Counted from the stretch's first letter, positions 16,153 through 24,877 are shown. The stretch: DNA of 46,506 nt from CAG-390 sp964590755 (GCA_964590755.1 CAZPYK010000007.1:1-46506); one strand, 5' to 3'. A program made the numbers and translations. Notes: generated from the sequence alone by a model not told the origin.

Positions 16153-18441
16153 TTAATCTTCTCCGTCTGTAAATCTGACGGTTATCGTCACAACACTTCC
16201 CTTCTCAACGGTCGTTCCCGCCGCCGGCGACTGCGACACGACCACAGCCTCGCCCGATAACGAGTGACCTTGACTTCCGTTGATCTTTATATTCAGACCG
16301 GCGTTTGCCAACAGCTTGTTGGCAGCCGCCGCGGTGAGCCCCTCTACGTTCGGCACCTGCACATCCTTTTGCGGAGCGCTGTCTCCGAGATAGATTATCA
16401 CCTTTCCGTTTTCCTTGGATATCGACGCTCCCGCCGACGGCACCTGCGCCGTCACCGTGTCGCCCTCTCCGATAAATTCGTATTCCACGCCGAGCTTACT
16501 TATCATGTTTCTCGTCACGGCGGGACTGCGTCCGCGATATTCTCCGACTTCGACATCAAGCTCTGCCTTTTCCTCATCGGTATACTCCGGCTCATAGCCG
16601 AGATACGGCAGCATCTGCGCCAGGCAATTCGCGATATACGGCGCGGCAACAAGAGAACCGAAGCGCGAGCCCACCTGCGGATCGTCCACCACTATCAGAA
16701 TGGCTATCTCCGGGTCGTCGGCGGGAGCATATGCCACACAAGAGCCTATGCGCGCCTGACTGTCCTCGTCACCTATTTTTTCGGATGTTCCGGTCTTTGC
16801 CGCGATCTTATAGCCCGGGACATAGCAGTTCTTCGCGCCGCCGTCCCCCGAAACGCCCTCCTCAAGAATATCGGACACAGTGCTTGAGACCGACTCGCTT
16901 ATGACCTGACGGCGGACCTGCGGCTCGTGCGAATACACGACATTTCCGTCGGCATCCGTCATTTTTTCGACAATATACGGCGTCATCAGATATCCGTCGT
17001 TTGCCACAGCGGCTATCGCAGACAAATGATTTATCATTGATATCTGAAAGTTCTGTCCGAAGGATGCGACCGCAAGGTCAACTATACCGAATTCATCCTC
17101 ATCCCAGAAGGTCGTATTTCCCTCACCGGGAAGATCTATTCCCGTTTTTTCAAGATATCCGAAATTTTTAAAGTAACTGTAAAACTTTTCCCCGCCCAGA
17201 CGCATACCTATCGTCATCAGCACCGGGTTGCAAGATTGTTGCAGTCCCTGCGCAAGTGTCAGACTTCCGTGTCCGCTGAGGTGATAGCAGTGGATCTTTC
17301 TGTTTGCAACTTGAAGATACCCGGGGCAGTAAAAGCGTTCATTCACCTGCGCCGCGTTTTCCTCAAGCACCATGGAGGTGGTTATTATCTTAAATGTCGA
17401 GCCCGGCATATACGGATCGGTCAGCACCTTGTTCGACCACATCTGCGTTTGAAGCGTGCTCTTGAGCTTATTATATTCCGCACTGCCCGCCTCGTATCCC
17501 GACGCGTCGAGCAGCTCCGCGTAATAATTACTCAGTGTGCGTGCGTCGTTGCAATCGAAATCCGGATATGTTGCCATGGCAAGCACCGCTCCGGTCTTTA
17601 CGTTCATCACAATGCCCGCCACGCCGTGATCCGGCTCGCACTCCTCAAACGTCGCCTTCAGCTGCTCCTCAAGTATCATCTGAATCTTCAGCTTCAGCGT
17701 GGTCTCTATATCATATCCGTCCACCGCATCGATAACGCTCTTGTATTCGTATGGCATCTCCTTGCCATAGGAATCGCGCGCGGTGATATATTTACCGGGT
17801 GTCCCCGCAAGCTGGCTGTTGTATTGATATTCCAGCCCGTAAAGTCCGTTGCCGTCAGTCCCGGTGAAGCCCAAAACATGAGAGGCGACACTGCCGTACG
17901 CGTAATATCTTTTGGTCGTGGCTTCGACAAGGACCATATCCCCGAGCCCGTATTTTGAAACGAGATCGAGCACCAGATCGGCGCTCTCGCCGTCCGCCAA
18001 ACGTACAACGGTCGCGTCAAGACTGGTCTTCTTCTTTTCGATCAGCTCTATGACATCCTCATACGTCACATCGTATTTTTCGCCGAGGATGTCGGCAAGC
18101 CCGCGGGCTATAATATCATCATAGTTCTTGGCGGACTCTCCCTCGGACTCGCTCAACGCGGCGCGAATATTCGACGGAGCGATAAAAATACGATACGCCG
18201 ATATGTTCGTGGCAAGCTGAACGCCGTCCGAATCGTATATCGAGCCGCGCTTGGAATATATCGTGGACTCGGTGGTCAACTGATCTATCACCTTTTGCTG
18301 ATAATAATCGAAATTGACCGTTTGGATGGACAATATTCGATACGCCAGCAGAACGAATGCGGCGATTATCAGCGCGAAGAGCATATATGAACGCAAGACA
18401 AGCTTTGTGCCGATCTTTATCCTTGCTTTTTTCTCCTTCAT
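16153..18441 (-). CDS. Class B penicillin-binding protein with PASTA domains (FtsI/SpoVD type)
   Basis: 762 aa. A short basic cytoplasmic start and one transmembrane helix (~18-38) are followed by the PBP dimerisation domain (RGSIYDSDGVQLATNIS) and a transpeptidase domain with SxxK at ~348-351 (GSTFK), an SCN motif (QQSCNPVLM) and KTGT (AAKTGTSEKIG). All three catalytic motifs are intact. Two C-terminal PASTA repeats end the protein; the second begins VQVPNVEGLTAAAANKLL. PASTA units are typical of Firmicutes PBP2x/SpoVD. It cross-links septal (or spore) peptidoglycan. The division versus sporulation role cannot be decided from sequence. Confidence 0.93.
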   Translation of the reverse strand: MKEKKARIKIGTKLVLRSYMLFALIIAAFVLLAYRILSIQTVNFDYYQQKVIDQLTTESTIYSKRGSIYDSDGVQLATNISAYRIFIAPSNIRAALSESEGESAKNYDDIIARGLADILGEKYDVTYEDVIELIEKKKTSLDATVVRLADGESADLVLDLVSKYGLGDMVLVEATTKRYYAYGSVASHVLGFTGTDGNGLYGLEYQYNSQLAGTPGKYITARDSYGKEMPYEYKSVIDAVDGYDIETTLKLKIQMILEEQLKATFEECEPDHGVAGIVMNVKTGAVLAMATYPDFDCNDARTLSNYYAELLDASGYEAGSAEYNKLKSTLQTQMWSNKVLTDPYMPGSTFKIITTSMVLEENAAQVNERFYCPGYLQVANRKIHCYHLSGHGSLTLAQGLQQSCNPVLMTIGMRLGGEKFYSYFKNFGYLEKTGIDLPGEGNTTFWDEDEFGIVDLAVASFGQNFQISMINHLSAIAAVANDGYLMTPYIVEKMTDADGNVVYSHEPQVRRQVISESVSSTVSDILEEGVSGDGGAKNCYVPGYKIAAKTGTSEKIGDEDSQARIGSCVAYAPADDPEIAILIVVDDPQVGSRFGSLVAAPYIANCLAQMLPYLGYEPEYTDEEKAELDVEVGEYRGRSPAVTRNMISKLGVEYEFIGEGDTVTAQVPSAGASISKENGKVIIYLGDSAPQKDVQVPNVEGLTAAAANKLLANAGLNIKINGSQGHSLSGEAVVVSQSPAAGTTVEKGSVVTITVRFTDGED

Positions 18442-18525
18442 ACCTACCCCCGAGCCTTACGGCAACGCCGCGTATCATTTAATGATATTGCAATGAAGTC
18501 GCTTTTATGCCGTATCCGATGCCGT

Positions 18526-19386
18526 TTATTTGCCGATGCGGATCCCGAGGGCGCTCAGCAGTGCGGTCATGCCCGCATTGCCTTCATCGGTATCAAACGC
18601 CTCTATGCGATCGCCCAAACCGAGCGAAAGATAGCGCGTCGTGGAAACGTTGGTGCTTATCATGCCGTATTCGTCAACGGCTATACGCCTTATCAATTCA
18701 AGGTCGTTCTTGACATTCAGCTCGTTTTCAAGCTCTGCGATCTCGGCGTCAAGCTCGGCAAGCTTCGCCTCCGCGGCGGCAAGCTCGTCCGAACGCTCCT
18801 TTATGCTTACACTCAAAGCTATCGGCAATGCCAGCACCACGGCAAAGATAAGAACGAGAGCCATGGCACCGATCGGCAACGCACGAGCGCCGTGCCCCTT
18901 GATCGGAACTATTTTTTCCTTCGGCATTACTCGGTTGAGTCGCGCCTCGTCGCGCACCTGAGCGGGGGTCAACTTTCGCCCGTCCACCGTGATCAATGAT
19001 GCCTCGGATGCCGCGGGCTCGTACAACGCCGCGGGGCGCTCCGCCTTCCATTCTCTTTTCGGGCCGCCCGCACACCTTGCCGCAATGATCTCGGGGCGAT
19101 AGCCCATTCCGTCGGCAAAGCATCTTTTGTAATCCTCGGGAGTCATGTAAAATTCTCCGTCGTGTCTGCCCGTCTTATATTTGTGATCCCAATCGCGACA
19201 GCCCTTGCGCTCGCCCAGCTTGTACGCCTCCGGAGCCAGCGCGGCGGTATCTCTTTCCCGCGCCTCCTGTTCTGCGGCACAAAGCCTTGCCGCTTCCACG
19301 GCGCCGCGAACCTCAAAGCGTCTTTCGAGAGAGTTATGTGCAATGTTATAGGATGACGATACCGTTGTTCCCGGATATGAGTTCAT
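18526..19386 (-). CDS. ftsL: FtsL/DivIC-like septum formation protein with a very long cytoplasmic N-terminus
   Basis: 286 aa from ATG 19386; an upstream ATG (19437) has no ribosome binding site. The C-terminal part matches the FtsL/DivIC plan: one transmembrane helix (residues ~169-194, IGAMALVLIFAVVLALPIAL) and an extracytoplasmic coiled coil rich in Glu/Ala/Leu (AEAKLAELDAEIAELENEL), then ELIRRIAVDEYGM. Its place between rsmH and the PBP gene is the usual ftsL slot. Odd: ~168 cytoplasmic residues precede the helix, where typical FtsL has ~35. That region has Cys, Trp and charged segments and I recognise no domain in it. Confidence 0.8.
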   Translation of the reverse strand: MNSYPGTTVSSSYNIAHNSLERRFEVRGAVEAARLCAAEQEARERDTAALAPEAYKLGERKGCRDWDHKYKTGRHDGEFYMTPEDYKRCFADGMGYRPEIIAARCAGGPKREWKAERPAALYEPAASEASLITVDGRKLTPAQVRDEARLNRVMPKEKIVPIKGHGARALPIGAMALVLIFAVVLALPIALSVSIKERSDELAAAEAKLAELDAEIAELENELNVKNDLELIRRIAVDEYGMISTNVSTTRYLSLGLGDRIEAFDTDEGNAGMTALLSALGIRIGK

Positions 19387-19523
19387 TTTTGTGTCCGTTC
19401 CTTTCTCGGCAGCCTGTGCGTCGGCGGCGCCCCGCATGCTCGGGGAGCTCTTCGACCGGATCTGTTATTTTTCTTGCCGTTTGTTTCCTTTGTCTTGTTG
19501 CTTCTTGATAAGAGCTTTTCGAT

Positions 19524-20483
19524 TCAGAGCTTTTCAAGCACTCTGAGCTTTGCGCTGTGCGCGCGCGGATTGTCTCTCAATTCATCGACCGATGCCGTTA
19601 TCGGCTTTTTGGTCAAGAGTTTTGCCTGCGGCTCGTGTCCGCAAACGCAGACGGGAAAATCCGGAGGGCAGATGCAGCCGCGCGCCGCTTCGGCAAACGC
19701 CTGCTTAACTCTGCGGTCCTCCAACGAATGAAAGGTTATTATCGCCAATCTTCCGCCCGATCTCAAAAGAGACACCGCTGTTTTTACAGTCGGTTCTATT
19801 ATCTCCAATTCCCCGTTCACCTCTATGCGTATCGCCTGAAAGGTACGCATTGCGGGATGATGCTGCGCTCCGCGCACCGCCGCCGCGGGGATAGATGCTT
19901 TGATTATGTCGACGAGCTCCCCCGTCGTATCGATATGCCGCTCGGCTCTGCGCGCGCATATTCCCGCGGCAATCCTTGCGGCGAACCTTTCCTCTCCGTA
20001 TTCGAAGATGAGCTTTTCAAGCCGCTCCTTGGAATATCCGTTCACCACATCGGCGGCACTGAGCGGCGCCGATGTATCCATTCTCATATCGAGCGGTGCA
20101 TCGGATATATACGAAAAGCCCCGCTCGGGTGTATCGAGCTGATAAGATGAGACTCCCAGATCGAGCAATATGCCGTCAAGAGAGTCGATTCCCCGCGCGG
20201 CACACACCTCTCTCATGTCGCAAAAGTTGGAGCGCACCACCTCGGCGCGATCTCCGTATATCGCCAGCCTCGCGCTTGCCGCCGCAACGGCATCGGGATC
20301 TCGGTCGAGCGCCGTAAGTCTCCCGCCTTCCAGCCTTGCAGCTATCGCCGCGGAATGTCCGCCGCCTCCGGCGGTGCCGTCGAGGTAACTGCCATCGGGT
20401 TTTATGTCAAGATATTCTATCACTTCATTAAGCAGGACGGGCTTGTGCGAAAAGACCGACGTGCCCTTTGCCTCGTCAACCAT
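19524..20483 (-). CDS. rsmH: 16S rRNA (cytosine-1402-N4)-methyltransferase RsmH
   Basis: 319 aa. It has the start SHKPVLLNEVIEYL, the SAM-binding motif YLDGTAGGGGHSAAIA, DGILLDLGVSSYQLD, FQAIRIEVNGEL and ITFHSLEDRRVKQAF, all hallmarks of RsmH/MraW. The enzyme methylates C1402 in the decoding centre. It begins 3 bp after the mraZ stop, with AGGGG 9 nt upstream. Confidence 0.96.
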   Translation of the reverse strand: MVDEAKGTSVFSHKPVLLNEVIEYLDIKPDGSYLDGTAGGGGHSAAIAARLEGGRLTALDRDPDAVAAASARLAIYGDRAEVVRSNFCDMREVCAARGIDSLDGILLDLGVSSYQLDTPERGFSYISDAPLDMRMDTSAPLSAADVVNGYSKERLEKLIFEYGEERFAARIAAGICARRAERHIDTTGELVDIIKASIPAAAVRGAQHHPAMRTFQAIRIEVNGELEIIEPTVKTAVSLLRSGGRLAIITFHSLEDRRVKQAFAEAARGCICPPDFPVCVCGHEPQAKLLTKKPITASVDELRDNPRAHSAKLRVLEKL

Positions 20484-20486
20484 AGC

Positions 20487-20957
20487 TTACAGCCCCTGCC
20501 TTTCGATGACCGCGCGCAGCTCCGCCCAATCGGTGGCGCGCTGCTGTGCGGCATAATTTTCCTCGGACCAGATCTCGGCATATACTCCGCAACCGACTAT
20601 CACGGCTCCGCTCGTGTTGAGGCCCGCATACGCGATAAGCTCGGGCGTCAATACCACTCTGCCCTGACTGTCCGGGGTCACCGCCGCCGCATTGCTGTTA
20701 TAAAAACGATTCAAAAGCTCCTGATACTTTCTGTCCAGCTTTTCTATCGGAGCTATATATTTATTCCATTCGGAAAGAGAATACGCCTTAAGTGAGGCAT
20801 CGCGTATGCTGGGACAGATCATAAAACCGGGTCCGAGTATATCCCTATGCTTCGACGGGATGAAAAGACGGTTCTTTGCATCCACATTGTGATGAAACAC
20901 ACCCGTCAACGGCATGACCGCCGATACGGCAACTGCTTTTTCTTCCGTTTCCGCCAT
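20487..20957 (-). CDS. mraZ: Transcriptional regulator MraZ
   Basis: 156 aa, start ATG 20957 with AGGAG 9 nt upstream. A GTG two codons earlier is too close to the site. Two AbrB-like swapped-hairpin half-domains are present: GVFHHNVDAKNRLFIPSKHR and the second with TPDSQGRVVLTPELIAYAGL. MraZ binds DNA upstream of its own operon and represses the dcw cluster in model bacteria. Candidate target boxes are seen at 21407-21434. Confidence 0.94.
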   Translation of the reverse strand: MAETEEKAVAVSAVMPLTGVFHHNVDAKNRLFIPSKHRDILGPGFMICPSIRDASLKAYSLSEWNKYIAPIEKLDRKYQELLNRFYNSNAAAVTPDSQGRVVLTPELIAYAGLNTSGAVIVGCGVYAEIWSEENYAAQQRATDWAELRAVIERQGL

Positions 20958-20992
20958 ATGCACACTCTCCTTTCCTTCGATGTTACGGTATT

Positions 20993-21187
20993 ACGGTGTT
21001 TAAGGCAATACCGCACAATTCTTTTTGCTCAATTGCGCAGCCGGAAAATTCGTCAGATGAAACAAATTTTCGCGCGCGTAGTTTACCCTACGCGAAGGAA
21101 ATTTGTAAAATATGACGGATTTTATGCAAGCAAGTGAGTGAAAAAGGCGTTAGCCGCGAATTGTGCGGTATTGCCTTAACTCACCGT
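20993..21187. repeat. MITE-like long palindromic element in the mraZ leader
   Basis: A perfect 22-bp terminal inverted repeat (21000-21021 and 21158-21179, outer end TTAAGGCAATACC) bounds a ~180-bp non-coding element. With one indel and one mismatch the symmetry extends outward through ACGGTG/CACCGT (20993-20998, 21182-21187). The interior is also imperfectly self-complementary (for example CGCGTAG/CTACGCG near 21076-21094). The whole element could fold into one long hairpin. No transposase is present. It lies inside the transcribed leader, about 40 bp upstream of mraZ. Confidence 0.7.
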
Positions 21188-21406
21188 CAGACTCTTTTAA
21201 TGTACGGTGTACGATCACGGTCACAGTCAACATACTTCGCGACGACAACGCAAACGCGCGCTTTCGAAGCACCCGCAATACATTCTCAGAAGCATTCCGA
21301 ACGCCCGCGATCGAAAAATGTCTCGCAAACCATGCCGAAGCCTAAAAAATTTAAGTTTAAAAAAGCTTATTCTTATGGCTTGCAAGCCTTTTTCGTGTGG
21401 GGAAGT
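21188..21406 (-). other. Remaining mraZ leader, no gene seen
   Basis: This part of the predicted ~480-nt mraZ leader has no supported ORF. One weak attenuator-like hairpin lies at about 21358-21395: on the minus strand AAAAAGGCTT can pair with AAGCTTTTTT around a loop, and GGCTTGCAAGCC (21377-21388) is itself palindromic. Function is not established. Confidence 0.35.
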
Positions 21407-21434
21407 CCACCTTTTCGCTCCATTTCGAGCCACC
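21407..21434 (-). promoter_or_regulatory. Candidate MraZ binding boxes
   Basis: On the minus strand three TGG-containing boxes (GGTGG, AATGG, GGTGG) occur at spacings of 10 and 13 bp, immediately after the predicted mraZ start point. MraZ of other bacteria binds several TGG-core repeats placed between the mraZ promoter and its start codon. The unequal spacing keeps confidence moderate. Confidence 0.45.
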
Positions 21435-21442
21435 GTGCTTAA

Positions 21443-21471
21443 ATTATATAATAACTCTCCGCAAATTGCAA
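21443..21471 (-). promoter_or_regulatory. Sigma-A promoter of the mraZ/dcw operon
   Basis: Minus strand TTGCAA (21466-21471), a 17-nt spacer and a perfect TATAAT (21443-21448). It is the only strong promoter on this strand upstream of mraZ and gives a leader of about 480 nt. Confidence 0.8.
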
Positions 21472-21761
21472 GAGATAATCGAAAAAGAATAAAATTTTTT
21501 TTCGCAAAAGCGGACATTTCCCCGTGAAGAACGTTCATTTTCGACGGCTTTTTGACATCTGCATGCCTTTGCGACTACATTTATGCTTTTTTGTATATTA
21601 TTAACATACTCGCCCGCAAATGTCCCTCTTGTTGCCTCTCCCGCATCCCTCCCCGACGCTCCACATCGCGACACGATGCATGATGAATGATGTACGATTT
21701 TGCATGCATAAGTCCCGCGCGAAGCGCGCACAATAGTCTTAAAAACACGGAGTCGGATAAT

Positions 21762-22460
21762 ATGTCTACGATTTTCATAAGGACAGTCATCATTTACGTA
21801 ATACTCATAGGCGCCATGCGGCTGATGGGAAAGCGGCAGATAGGTCAGCTGGAGGTATCCGATCTTGTCAGCACGCTTCTTCTTTCCGAGATAGCCGCCC
21901 TGCCGATCGAGGATCCGGATATACCTCTGGTCTATGCGGTGATCCCGATCATATTCGTGCTTGCCGCAGAGGTGCTTTCCGCCGCACTGCTCTCTCGTTT
22001 TCCGGCGATGAAGAATATCTTCTCGACCCGACCTACGGTGCTGGTCAAAATGGGCGTACCTCAAGAAAAGGCTCTCGTCCGCGCTCGCATATCCGCAGAC
22101 GAACTGATGGTGGCACTGCGGCGCTCGGGAAGCACCGATCTTTCCGCCGTGGCATATGCCATACTTGAGCAGGACGGCGGGATATCCGTCATTCCGTCTG
22201 CATCCGAGCGCCCGGCAACCGCGGCGGATGTCGGAAAGACACCCGCCGAGAACGGAATGTATCACATTCTCATCGATAACGGCAGGCTCGACCGCCACGG
22301 CATGGATGCCACGGGCAAGACCGAGCGCTGGATAAAGCAGCTTCTCATAACGCAAAACGTCACGCTTGACGAGGTGTTCCTCTTACTTGTCGACGACGCC
22401 GGAGACGTTCGATTTTTTAAGAAGCAGTCCGTCGACAAGACCGACAAGGAGGCATCATGA
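21762..22460 (+). CDS. YetF/DUF421 family membrane protein
   Basis: 232 aa from ATG 21762 (GGAG 9 nt upstream). N-terminal membrane helices precede the family signature MGKRQIGQLEVSDLVSTLLL, then SEIAALPIEDPD. A soluble C-terminal YetF domain holds ARISADELMVALRRSG and VAYAILEQDGGISVI. The B. subtilis homologues are membrane proteins found in sporulating Firmicutes; their biochemical role is poorly defined. It overlaps the following DUF4363 gene by 4 bp (ATGA), a frequent pairing. Confidence 0.88.
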   Translation: MSTIFIRTVIIYVILIGAMRLMGKRQIGQLEVSDLVSTLLLSEIAALPIEDPDIPLVYAVIPIIFVLAAEVLSAALLSRFPAMKNIFSTRPTVLVKMGVPQEKALVRARISADELMVALRRSGSTDLSAVAYAILEQDGGISVIPSASERPATAADVGKTPAENGMYHILIDNGRLDRHGMDATGKTERWIKQLLITQNVTLDEVFLLLVDDAGDVRFFKKQSVDKTDKEAS

Positions 22461-22825
22461 AGGAGATATACATCACGCTTGTACTCTTTTTCCTGCTCCT
22501 CGGCGGGATCGTTTTGAACAACATCTATATGAATGCGTTTTATGAAGAGTTCGGCGAAATGCTCGACTCACTGCCCGCAGTCGGCGAGTCGGACTGCCGA
22601 GCTCGGCTGTATGAGCTTGCGGAGCGTTGGAACGAAAAAAGGCTTACCGTCTCCATCGGCGTTTCATACGACGATATCGAACGTGTAAGCGAAAGGATCC
22701 GGCTCCTTACGGCAGCGGCGGAAAACGGCGACGCGCTTGAATTCGAGCTTCAACGCCGCCAGCTCGCCACTGCCATCGGGCATGTAACAAGACTTGAAAG
22801 GCTATCCGTCGAAAGCATATTCTGA
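22457..22825 (+). CDS. DUF4363 family protein
   Basis: 122 aa. One N-terminal transmembrane helix or signal anchor (YITLVLFFLLLGGIVLNNIY) is followed by a helical, charged extracytoplasmic domain with a conserved-looking WNEKRLTVSIGVSYDDIE segment. This fits the DUF4363 family that accompanies YetF proteins in Clostridia. Translation is coupled to the upstream gene. Function is unknown. Confidence 0.75.
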   Translation: MKEIYITLVLFFLLLGGIVLNNIYMNAFYEEFGEMLDSLPAVGESDCRARLYELAERWNEKRLTVSIGVSYDDIERVSERIRLLTAAAENGDALEFELQRRQLATAIGHVTRLERLSVESIF

Positions 22826-22883
22826 GAAAAAACGGGGTATTTCGGCATTTTTCACTTACTCATTTCGGCGGCAAGCAAAGCCA

Positions 22884-22923
22884 AAGCTCGCCCGGACCGT
22901 CTTTCGGCGGTCCGGGCGAGCTT
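22884..22923. terminator. Strong hairpin between convergent genes
   Basis: 16-bp perfect arms (AAGCTCGCCCGGACCG at 22884-22899, complement at 22908-22923) with an 8-nt loop. The stem can extend further with AAGCC/GGCTT. It lies between the end of the DUF4363 gene and the end of the convergent EEP lipoprotein gene, so it probably terminates both. The following T-run is weak. Confidence 0.7.
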
Positions 22924-22948
22924 GCGGCTTATTCGATTTCGGCATGCC

Positions 22949-24661
22949 TCAGCCCAACGAATATTTTATCAGCACCGGATGATGGTCGGATGGATATTCA
23001 CCGTCTATCATTTCGTTGCAAACGCTGTATTCGGTCACGCTCATCAGCTCCGGGGAAACAAACACGAAATCGATCGTGGCATTTTTCGTTCCGAAACTTG
23101 TGAAGGTCGCCGCGCGTGTGGCATGCATGGCAACATCGGCGGAATCCTTCAAAAACGACTTGGTCACCGTGCTGTACACCGATGACGATGTGCTTGAATT
23201 GAAGTCACCCGTGAGAACTATGGGGTATTCCCGATATTTTTCGACAAATGCCAACAGCACCTTTATCTGAGCGTTACGCGCCTCCTCGCTCACATGATCG
23301 AGGTGCGTATTTATCACCATAATGCATTTTCCGTCGCTCTTGCGTTCGAGAAGCGCATAGGTATATATGCGGTTGAGGGAGGAAGAATAGTACTTTGACA
23401 CGACCTCGGGGGTATCCGAAAGCCAGCGCGTACCGCTCTCCTTCAGTTCGAATTTTGACTTATTGTAGAATATGGGATTGTATTCTCCGCTGCTGCCGCC
23501 GTCGCGCCCTTCTCCCACGTAATCATAAACGCTCTTAAGCGCGCTGCTCTTAAACGTTGCCATCCACGCGGGGCCGGTCTCCTGAAATCCGATGGTATCC
23601 GGCATATACTTCAATACTATATCTATAACGCGCTGCTCGCGAGCCGAGGTTTTGGAACTCACAAGATGATTAAAACTCATTGCCGTCAGCATATCACTTG
23701 AAACCTCATATTGCCGTGCCGCATCGAGCGACAAAGACGCTTCTCTCACGCCCAAAGAGGCAGCAGCGCCCAATTCATCCGCAAATCTCATCGCGGCGGT
23801 GAGAAGCATGCTCGAATCGGCGCCGTATACCAGCACGTTTTGTCCGTCAAAGCCGACGAACGCCTTGCCCGCCGCGACTGCGGCATCGGTCACAGAGGCG
23901 TCGACGGCACCGGTTATGCCTGCGGATATAACATGCTTCACACCATCATCAAGCTTATCCTCTCGCACGACATCGATCACATATCCGCACGATTCGGCAA
24001 TTTCGTTCGCTATACGCTCGGCGGCGATATCCTCGCCTATATTACGCTTCTTTGGATATACGACGGTAAATTCGCGTATATCGACACCTCCCAGCATAAA
24101 GCTGTCGACCGCATATTCCGCCGTATACAGGTAGTTATCATTGCTTGAAGCAAACACCTCAAGGCTGCTGTCAGCCTCGTATCTCGCTATCACCTCATCG
24201 GTAAATGCCGCCAGCGCCTTTATCGTTCCCTCCTCGGTGCGTCCGGCAATGACCAGCTTTTTACCCACAACGGCATAGCCGTAATCATCCGCTCTCATAT
24301 TGGTAACGAACGCCTGCGACTCGGGTCTGTTGGTAATGCCTATGAGTATCTCACACTCTTGTATCTCAAAGCCGGAAACGCCCTCGTAATAAAAGTCGTC
24401 GCCCTTATCGCTTTCCGAACCCACCGCGGCATCAAAGCGCTCGCGCATCTCCAAAAACGCCGAATACATGGCACTGCCGTGCTCTTCGGGATAGATGAAT
24501 TTGTAATTCGAAAGTTCCGCCGAAGGTATCGTCTCCGCAGGCTCGACGGCCGCGGTCGTTTCGTCCGTCGTGACCTCTCCGGGCTCGTCGTTGCACGACA
24601 CAAGCGCTGCCGCCGTCAAAAGGATCATCAGCCACAACAACATTCTTTGCAGTCTTTTCAT
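22949..24661 (-). CDS. Lipoprotein with C-terminal endonuclease/exonuclease/phosphatase (EEP) domain
   Basis: 570 aa from the second ATG (6 nt after GGAG). The signal peptide ends in the lipobox LVSC (Cys 23), followed by a Thr/Glu-rich linker. Residues ~55-165 and ~195-315 look like two copies of one alpha/beta module (FIYPEEHGSAMYSAFLEMR with EILIGITNR, and FTVVYPKKRNIGEDIAAERI with HVISAGITG). From ~328 an EEP domain carries MSFNHLV, QETG, NTHLDH, GDFNSS, IDFVFVS and SDHHPV, so the metal and catalytic residues are intact. The substrate may be nucleic acid or a phosphoester outside the cell (unknown). Confidence 0.85.
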   Translation of the reverse strand: MKRLQRMLLWLMILLTAAALVSCNDEPGEVTTDETTAAVEPAETIPSAELSNYKFIYPEEHGSAMYSAFLEMRERFDAAVGSESDKGDDFYYEGVSGFEIQECEILIGITNRPESQAFVTNMRADDYGYAVVGKKLVIAGRTEEGTIKALAAFTDEVIARYEADSSLEVFASSNDNYLYTAEYAVDSFMLGGVDIREFTVVYPKKRNIGEDIAAERIANEIAESCGYVIDVVREDKLDDGVKHVISAGITGAVDASVTDAAVAAGKAFVGFDGQNVLVYGADSSMLLTAAMRFADELGAAASLGVREASLSLDAARQYEVSSDMLTAMSFNHLVSSKTSAREQRVIDIVLKYMPDTIGFQETGPAWMATFKSSALKSVYDYVGEGRDGGSSGEYNPIFYNKSKFELKESGTRWLSDTPEVVSKYYSSSLNRIYTYALLERKSDGKCIMVINTHLDHVSEEARNAQIKVLLAFVEKYREYPIVLTGDFNSSTSSSVYSTVTKSFLKDSADVAMHATRAATFTSFGTKNATIDFVFVSPELMSVTEYSVCNEMIDGEYPSDHHPVLIKYSLG

Positions 24662-24729
24662 CATGAACTCCGTTCCGCCGCATCGCGGCCGATCATTCTC
24701 GCATCCTTCTGCGGGATGCCATCGTTTTT

Positions 24730-24758
24730 ATTATACAACGTCGTCGGGTAAAAGTCAA
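24730..24758 (-). promoter_or_regulatory. Sigma-A promoter of the EEP lipoprotein gene
   Basis: Minus strand TTGACT (24753-24758), 17 nt, TATAAT (24730-24735). The short leader begins with a GGCATCC/GGATGC-type hairpin around 24700-24720. Confidence 0.78.
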
Positions 24759-24828
24759 TAAAAAAGCAAAGCTTACCGCATTCTTTTTAACAAGAATGGC
24801 GAAAAAGTGTCGCGTCGTGAAAGAAGTG

Positions 24829-24857
24829 TTGATTTTTTGTCAAAACAGTGGTATGAT
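24829..24857 (+). promoter_or_regulatory. Sigma-A promoter of the MFS transporter gene
   Basis: TTGATT (24829-24834), 17 nt, TATGAT (24852-24857). The predicted start point near 24863 rules out the ATG at 24860 as the translation start from this promoter. Confidence 0.7.
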
Positions 24858-24877
24858 TTATGGGTATCAACGAAAGG

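Noticed and set aside
20992..21210. TACGGTGT direct repeats flanking the palindromic element as a target-site duplication
   Set aside because: The right copy lies 24 bp beyond the inverted repeat end, so the two copies do not bound the element symmetrically.
21227..21538. A 103-codon minus-strand frame upstream of mraZ
   Set aside because: It spans the dcw promoter and start point, has no ribosome binding site and no protein-like conservation.
21444..22355. A 303-codon minus-strand frame opposite the YetF gene
   Set aside because: Cys/Arg/His-rich shadow of a well-supported DUF421 gene.
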